Shown here: piece by piece, positions 5,936 to 8,466 of the stretch | Layout: every line of letters starts with the position of its first letter | Position numbering within the stretch: the stretch's first letter is position 1 | Assembly: GCA_964534325.1 (NCBI GenBank) | Contig: CAZHOR010000038.1 | Coordinates: 1-8,466, forward strand | Direction of reading: 5' to 3' | Origin: JdFR-22 sp964534325 | GTDB lineage: Archaea; Halobacteriota; Archaeoglobi; Archaeoglobales; Archaeoglobaceae | Length of the DNA stretch: 8,466 nt | Made by a program: the position numbers and the translations under genes | The notes under the pieces: model-generated | The model's database searches: none | Told to the model about the DNA's origin: nothing | What the model saw: the letters and a program-made list of their open reading frames with translations, nothing else

Positions 5936-6634
5936 TCAGTGAACATCCATGCACTTCCCCGGTCTTTGACTGGAACCCTCTTTACAGACCCTCAATACGG
6001 ATTCAGCCACTTTTTCAGTTGTTATCAGATTTTGAGCCTTTTCAGGGAAGAGGTTGCGGTAAAGAGAGGTGTTGGTGCTTCCCGGACACACACCATAAAC
6101 CCGGACATTGTGGTCGATCACTTCTTGAGCCATAGATTCGGTCAGGCCATTGACGGCGAACTTGGAAGCACAATAGGCGCTGAGCTCCGGGAATCCCGAT
6201 TTCCCTGCTCCAGAGGAGATATTGATTATGATACCGTCCTGCTTGCTGATCATGTGGGGAAGAACCTCCTGGGAGCATAGGAATACGCCCTTCACATTCG
6301 CTTCCATTACTCTATCGAACTCCTCCTGAGATGTTTCGGTGAACAACTTCCTTATGCCAGTTCCTGCATTGTTTATCAGGACGTCAACAGCGCCATATTC
6401 CCGGATAGTGGTGTGGACCATTTCCTTAACGGAGTCGGGTTGAGTAACGTCTGCAGGAACAGATATGGCATTACTACCAGCAGAAGTGATCTCATCTCTC
6501 ACTTCATCGATTTGGGATTCAGTGCGGGCAGTCACCACCACTTTAGCACCTTCATGTGCAAGGAGGACCGCAATAACTTTACCTATACCTCTACCGGAGC
6601 CAGTAACAATAACAGTTCTTCCTGAAATGTCCAT
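5936..6634 (-). CDS. Short-chain dehydrogenase/reductase (FabG-like SDR)
   Basis: A 232-residue classical SDR, a cytoplasmic NAD(P)-dependent oxidoreductase. The Rossmann glycine motif TGSGRGIG is at 11-18, and Arg37 in TAR after strand 2 favours NADP(H). NNAG is at 88-91, Asn113 in ANVKG is the structural/catalytic Asn, Ser141 in NISSGAG, and Tyr154 with Lys158 in YCASK complete the catalytic tetrad. PGSTNT (184-189) is the usual nicotinamide-side loop. The length is at the short end of the family, and the C terminus stops just after RPGKCMDVH, close to the usual SDR end. The closest relatives by pattern are 3-oxoacyl-ACP reductase-like SDRs. Archaea mostly lack that fatty acid pathway, so the substrate is unknown. 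It diverges from the kinase-like gene at 6728. Confidence 0.92.
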   Translation of the reverse strand: MDISGRTVIVTGSGRGIGKVIAVLLAHEGAKVVVTARTESQIDEVRDEITSAGSNAISVPADVTQPDSVKEMVHTTIREYGAVDVLINNAGTGIRKLFTETSQEEFDRVMEANVKGVFLCSQEVLPHMISKQDGIIINISSGAGKSGFPELSAYCASKFAVNGLTESMAQEVIDHNVRVYGVCPGSTNTSLYRNLFPEKAQNLITTEKVAESVLRVCKEGSSQRPGKCMDVH

Positions 6635-6641
6635 ATACCCA

Positions 6642-6691
6642 ACCTATCGTTTACCACAAAAAAGTTGCTGATGCCGTAATGACTGATAGGT
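6642..6691. repeat. Inverted GATAGGT half-sites in a divergent promoter
   Basis: ACCTATC (6642-6648) and GATAGGT (6685-6691) are exact reverse complements 36 bp apart, in the 93-bp gap between the SDR and kinase-like genes. Read towards either gene, the same word GATAGGT appears. It falls just upstream of the SDR ATG and immediately upstream of the kinase-like gene's TATA box, the BRE position. The arrangement could be a shared operator. A 7-bp match in a short A/T-rich gap may also be chance. Confidence 0.35.
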
Positions 6692-6695
6692 ATAG

Positions 6696-6704
6696 TTTTA
6701 AATT
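6696..6704 (+). promoter_or_regulatory. TATA-like box for the kinase-like gene
   Basis: TTTTAAATT, centred about 28 bp before ATG 6728, fits leaderless initiation. No Shine-Dalgarno is seen. The SDR gene opposite has no clear TATA box. A T-rich stretch (CTTTTTTG) at the expected distance is the only candidate. Confidence 0.45.
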
Positions 6705-6727
6705 GCTGTTCAAACTCCTTTATCAAA

Positions 6728-7561
6728 ATGTCCTGGGAAGAGCTGAAAGACAAGATAATCTGGTCCGAGATGGGTAGAGGGACTATAGAGTATGCAGGGA
6801 GGGTAGAGTCCATCCCATCCTCTGTATGGATGAGCGGGAAGCAAGCAAAAAATGAGATCGGGAAAAGGCTATTTGATGGAAAAGAAGATCTGCTCTCTCA
6901 ACTGATCGACTCTTCTCAGTGTTTGGAGGAGATAAGGATCACTCATGCTTCCTGCTGGATGGAGTATCATGTTTTCTGCATGGAAATGTCGACAGAGGAC
7001 CAGAGAAAGAAATTTGCCTTAAATCTCCTACCTCCTGTAGAGAATAGACCGCTATTCAGGGATCGCTGGGATTTGAGCCTTAAAGCCTGGGAGATTGGTG
7101 TGGTAGCCAAACCCATCACTCTGTCCGCAGACGGGAGGTTATTCGTTCAGGAGTGGATAGAAGGTATCCCAGTATCGAGTATCAGGGGTGAGAAGTGGAG
7201 AGAGCAAAGGAAGGAATTAATCACTATGGTGTGCCAGGCTTTAGGTAAATTGAACCAGAGGGGGATCGTTTTTTATCCTTTGCTTGATTACGAGATGATT
7301 TACCTCGAAGAGGAGGGTAGAATAGTGTTCCTGGACATTACGAGGCTGAAAGAGGGCAACTATGAGAAGGCCGAGGACCTGTTCAACTTATACAGGAAAT
7401 CGATTGTCAATGGCTCATCAATAGGAATAGATGAATTCTTAAAGGGTGTGGCCAGGAGCTATTCTGACTATGAAACTTTTTCCACATTTATTGATGGGTG
7501 GGACAGGGAAGTGAACCGGGAAGCTCTCACCGTATGGGCTGACAGGTTTAAAGGTCATTAG
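6728..7561 (+). CDS. Kinase-fold-like protein lacking recognisable catalytic-loop residues
   Basis: The 277-residue soluble protein resembles the eukaryotic-type kinase / aminoglycoside phosphotransferase fold in its second half. WEIGVVAKPITLSADGRLF (121-139) followed by VQEWIEGIPV (140-149) looks like the strand-hinge segment of such kinases (the consensus EyieGepl). A helix follows, and RGIVFYPLLDYEMIYLEEEG (178-197) occupies the place of the catalytic loop. FLDITR (201-206) resembles the metal-binding DFG-type Asp (Asp203). The expected HxD...N is not seen: tyrosine and leucine occupy its positions, with Asp187 displaced. The N-terminal half has no clear glycine-rich loop, and Lys116-129 offers no obvious ATP-binding lysine. 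I therefore infer a degenerate or divergent kinase, perhaps a pseudokinase. The fold assignment is tentative. The protein diverges from the SDR gene. Confidence 0.75.
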   Translation: MSWEELKDKIIWSEMGRGTIEYAGRVESIPSSVWMSGKQAKNEIGKRLFDGKEDLLSQLIDSSQCLEEIRITHASCWMEYHVFCMEMSTEDQRKKFALNLLPPVENRPLFRDRWDLSLKAWEIGVVAKPITLSADGRLFVQEWIEGIPVSSIRGEKWREQRKELITMVCQALGKLNQRGIVFYPLLDYEMIYLEEEGRIVFLDITRLKEGNYEKAEDLFNLYRKSIVNGSSIGIDEFLKGVARSYSDYETFSTFIDGWDREVNREALTVWADRFKGH

Positions 7562-7658
7562 ATCCAGTATCGATTACTATCACGTTCTTTAAACGAATAT
7601 ATTTAAATAAGGACGGGGAAAGTTTGGGCTTTGGGACAGAAATACTTTATCAAGGAGA

Positions 7659-7928
7659 CTATAGTTCAACATGAGCTGAAGCATATTCTAGTGATCCAAT
7701 GTAATAAACAACGTTATATTTCTCCAGTACCTCTATGAATTTATCAGCGTCCTTGTTCTTGACCAGGAATACTCCATTGGATACTTTTTTATGTGGTATT
7801 TCATCCAGTAACCCCTCTCTTTTGTAGGTGTATCCGCCATAGTTAGACCTGTCCATGTAGCCGTGTAGTGCTCTGGATAGTTGGACGGATTTGCTTTTGT
7901 TTGGTTGTTTGTATACGATGACTTTCAT
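7659..7928 (-). CDS. Small basic protein of unknown function
   Basis: The 89-residue product opens MKVIVYKQPNKSKS, giving a first beta strand followed by basic residues. An R/Y/G-rich stretch (MDRSNYGGYTYKREGLLDEIPH, 25-46) comes next, then alternating strand and helix (GVFLVKNKDADKFIEVLEKYNVVYYIGSL, 52-80). The predicted pattern is a small alpha/beta domain with a positively charged face, plausibly nucleic-acid binding. I do not recognise the family, although the layout resembles small conserved archaeal proteins. It is not convincingly Cas2 or a known toxin. It has a textbook TATA box (TATAAATA) about 28 bp upstream of ATG 7928 and no Shine-Dalgarno, so it is probably leaderless. A perfect 9-bp inverted repeat overlaps the start site. 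The divergent neighbour is a transposase. The 97-bp gap to the convergent kinase-like gene holds only A/T-rich sequence. Confidence 0.75.
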   Translation of the reverse strand: MKVIVYKQPNKSKSVQLSRALHGYMDRSNYGGYTYKREGLLDEIPHKKVSNGVFLVKNKDADKFIEVLEKYNVVYYIGSLEYASAHVEL

Positions 7929-7950
7929 ACTGTTAATTGTTTTAACAGTA
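7928..7950. promoter_or_regulatory. Perfect 9-bp inverted repeat at the 7928 start: candidate operator
   Basis: TACTGTTAA (7928-7936) and TTAACAGTA (7942-7950) are exact reverse complements separated by TTGTT. The repeat spans from the last base of the ATG (plus-strand CAT) to the edge of the TATA box. A dimeric repressor bound here would block initiation of the small gene and could affect the divergent transposase. If the transposase belongs to an insertion sequence, the repeat could instead lie near its left terminus. Confidence 0.6.
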
Positions 7951-7961
7951 AATTATTTATA
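7950..7961. promoter_or_regulatory. Shared A/T box serving two divergent start codons
   Basis: AAATTATTTATA is centred 27.5 bp from ATG 7983 on the plus strand and 27.5 bp from ATG 7928 on the minus strand. Read leftwards it is TATAAATAATTT, an excellent archaeal TATA box. Read rightwards it contains TTTATA. Both genes therefore appear leaderless and driven from one element. Confidence 0.55.
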
Positions 7962-7982
7962 GGTTTCGCTTCACATATTAGT

Positions 7983-8466
7983 ATGCAGTCTAACCAATCC
8001 ATCATCAGAAAGTTGTTGCAAGCTATAGATGCTGGTGATTTCAAGTATGAGTCCAGGGAGAAAGAGAAGATTGACTGGAGCATGTATGATCAAGCCCAAA
8101 TCAACGAGATAAATGATATGCTGGAATACATTAGGGATGTGGTGGATAAAGCTGTTCTGGAATTACGTATTGAGGAGAGGTATGCGGAGGACAGGAAGAG
8201 TCCTGGGCAACCACCCGTATTCCCCGGGGATCTGGCTAAAGCCGTGCTATTGCAACAGTATTTCCAGGCATCCAACCGGGTAACTCAAGGCATCATCTCC
8301 CTCTTCAAAGAGAAGATGCGGATGAACACGTTCTCATACAAGAGCATTGAAAGAGCCTACGACAACCACTACGTCCAAGAAATACTGCAATACATCTTTG
8401 CATTTACCCAAGAACCAGTGAAAGATAAGGAGACCAGCTTCTCTACCGATGGGACTGGTATTCCCA
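7983..8466 (+). CDS. DDE-type transposase, N-terminal part (cut by the window end)
   Basis: An ORF open from ATG 7983 to the last base encodes the first 161 residues. The helical N-terminal region contains a GQPPVFPGDLAKAVLLQQYF stretch (75-94), then SNRVTQGIISLFKEKMRMNTFSYKSIERAY (97-126), the helical DNA-binding part seen at the N terminus of IS4/IS5/IS1182-like transposases. The frame ends in TSFSTDGTGIP (151-161), where Asp156 in TDGTG fits the first catalytic aspartate of the DDE triad. The remaining Asp and Glu, and the right end of the element, lie outside the window. I cannot assign an IS family. The start is supported by the A/T box 27 bp upstream, and no Shine-Dalgarno is seen. No stop or frameshift is visible. 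Confidence 0.8.
   Translation, partial: MQSNQSIIRKLLQAIDAGDFKYESREKEKIDWSMYDQAQINEINDMLEYIRDVVDKAVLELRIEERYAEDRKSPGQPPVFPGDLAKAVLLQQYFQASNRVTQGIISLFKEKMRMNTFSYKSIERAYDNHYVQEILQYIFAFTQEPVKDKETSFSTDGTGIP

Overview
The window looks archaeal. Three things point that way: a tRNA gene with a canonical bulge-helix-bulge intron, A/T-rich TATA-like boxes about 25-28 bp upstream of several start codons (leaderless transcription), and archaeal families (a DUF401-type permease, an archaeal RecJ/GAN-like DHH nuclease, a tyrosine recombinase with the Y-x-x-R box). Euryarchaeota in the broad sense is a reasonable guess, perhaps Thermoplasmata-like. Nothing here fixes the lineage, and there is no rRNA.

Left end (1-1449, minus strand): a tyrosine recombinase lies directly downstream of the 3' end of an intron-containing tRNA-Asp(GUC), in the same orientation. 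This is the usual arrangement at one end of an element integrated into a tRNA gene. The element would extend leftwards out of the window, and the tRNA 3' half is the candidate attachment site. The recombinase's open frame runs on into the tRNA, but an internal ATG at 1277 with a TATA box at the right distance is the more likely start.

Middle (1450-7561): ordinary chromosomal-looking genes. Rightwards are a DUF401-type multispanning permease, an unrecognised five-helix membrane protein, and a small charged protein with a winged-helix-like segment behind a 292-bp A/T-rich leader region carrying three copies of a T-rich motif. Leftwards are an SDR oxidoreductase, the RecJ-like DHH nuclease and, 56 bp after it, a small winged-helix protein with a strong Shine-Dalgarno. 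A kinase-fold-like protein that appears to lack catalytic-loop residues diverges from the SDR gene. The shared promoter has matched GATAGGT half-sites.

Right end (7562-8466): a small basic protein with no recognised function diverges from a DDE-type transposase cut by the window edge. One A/T box lies equally far from both start codons, and a perfect 9-bp inverted repeat sits on the start of the small gene. Read strictly, this is an accessory edge (integrase and tRNA), a housekeeping middle and a second mobile-element edge. I see no CRISPR array, and no multi-gene defence or metabolic system that I can name. The least explained features are the divergent 7659/7983 pair, the repeat-bearing leader before 3686 and the degenerate kinase.
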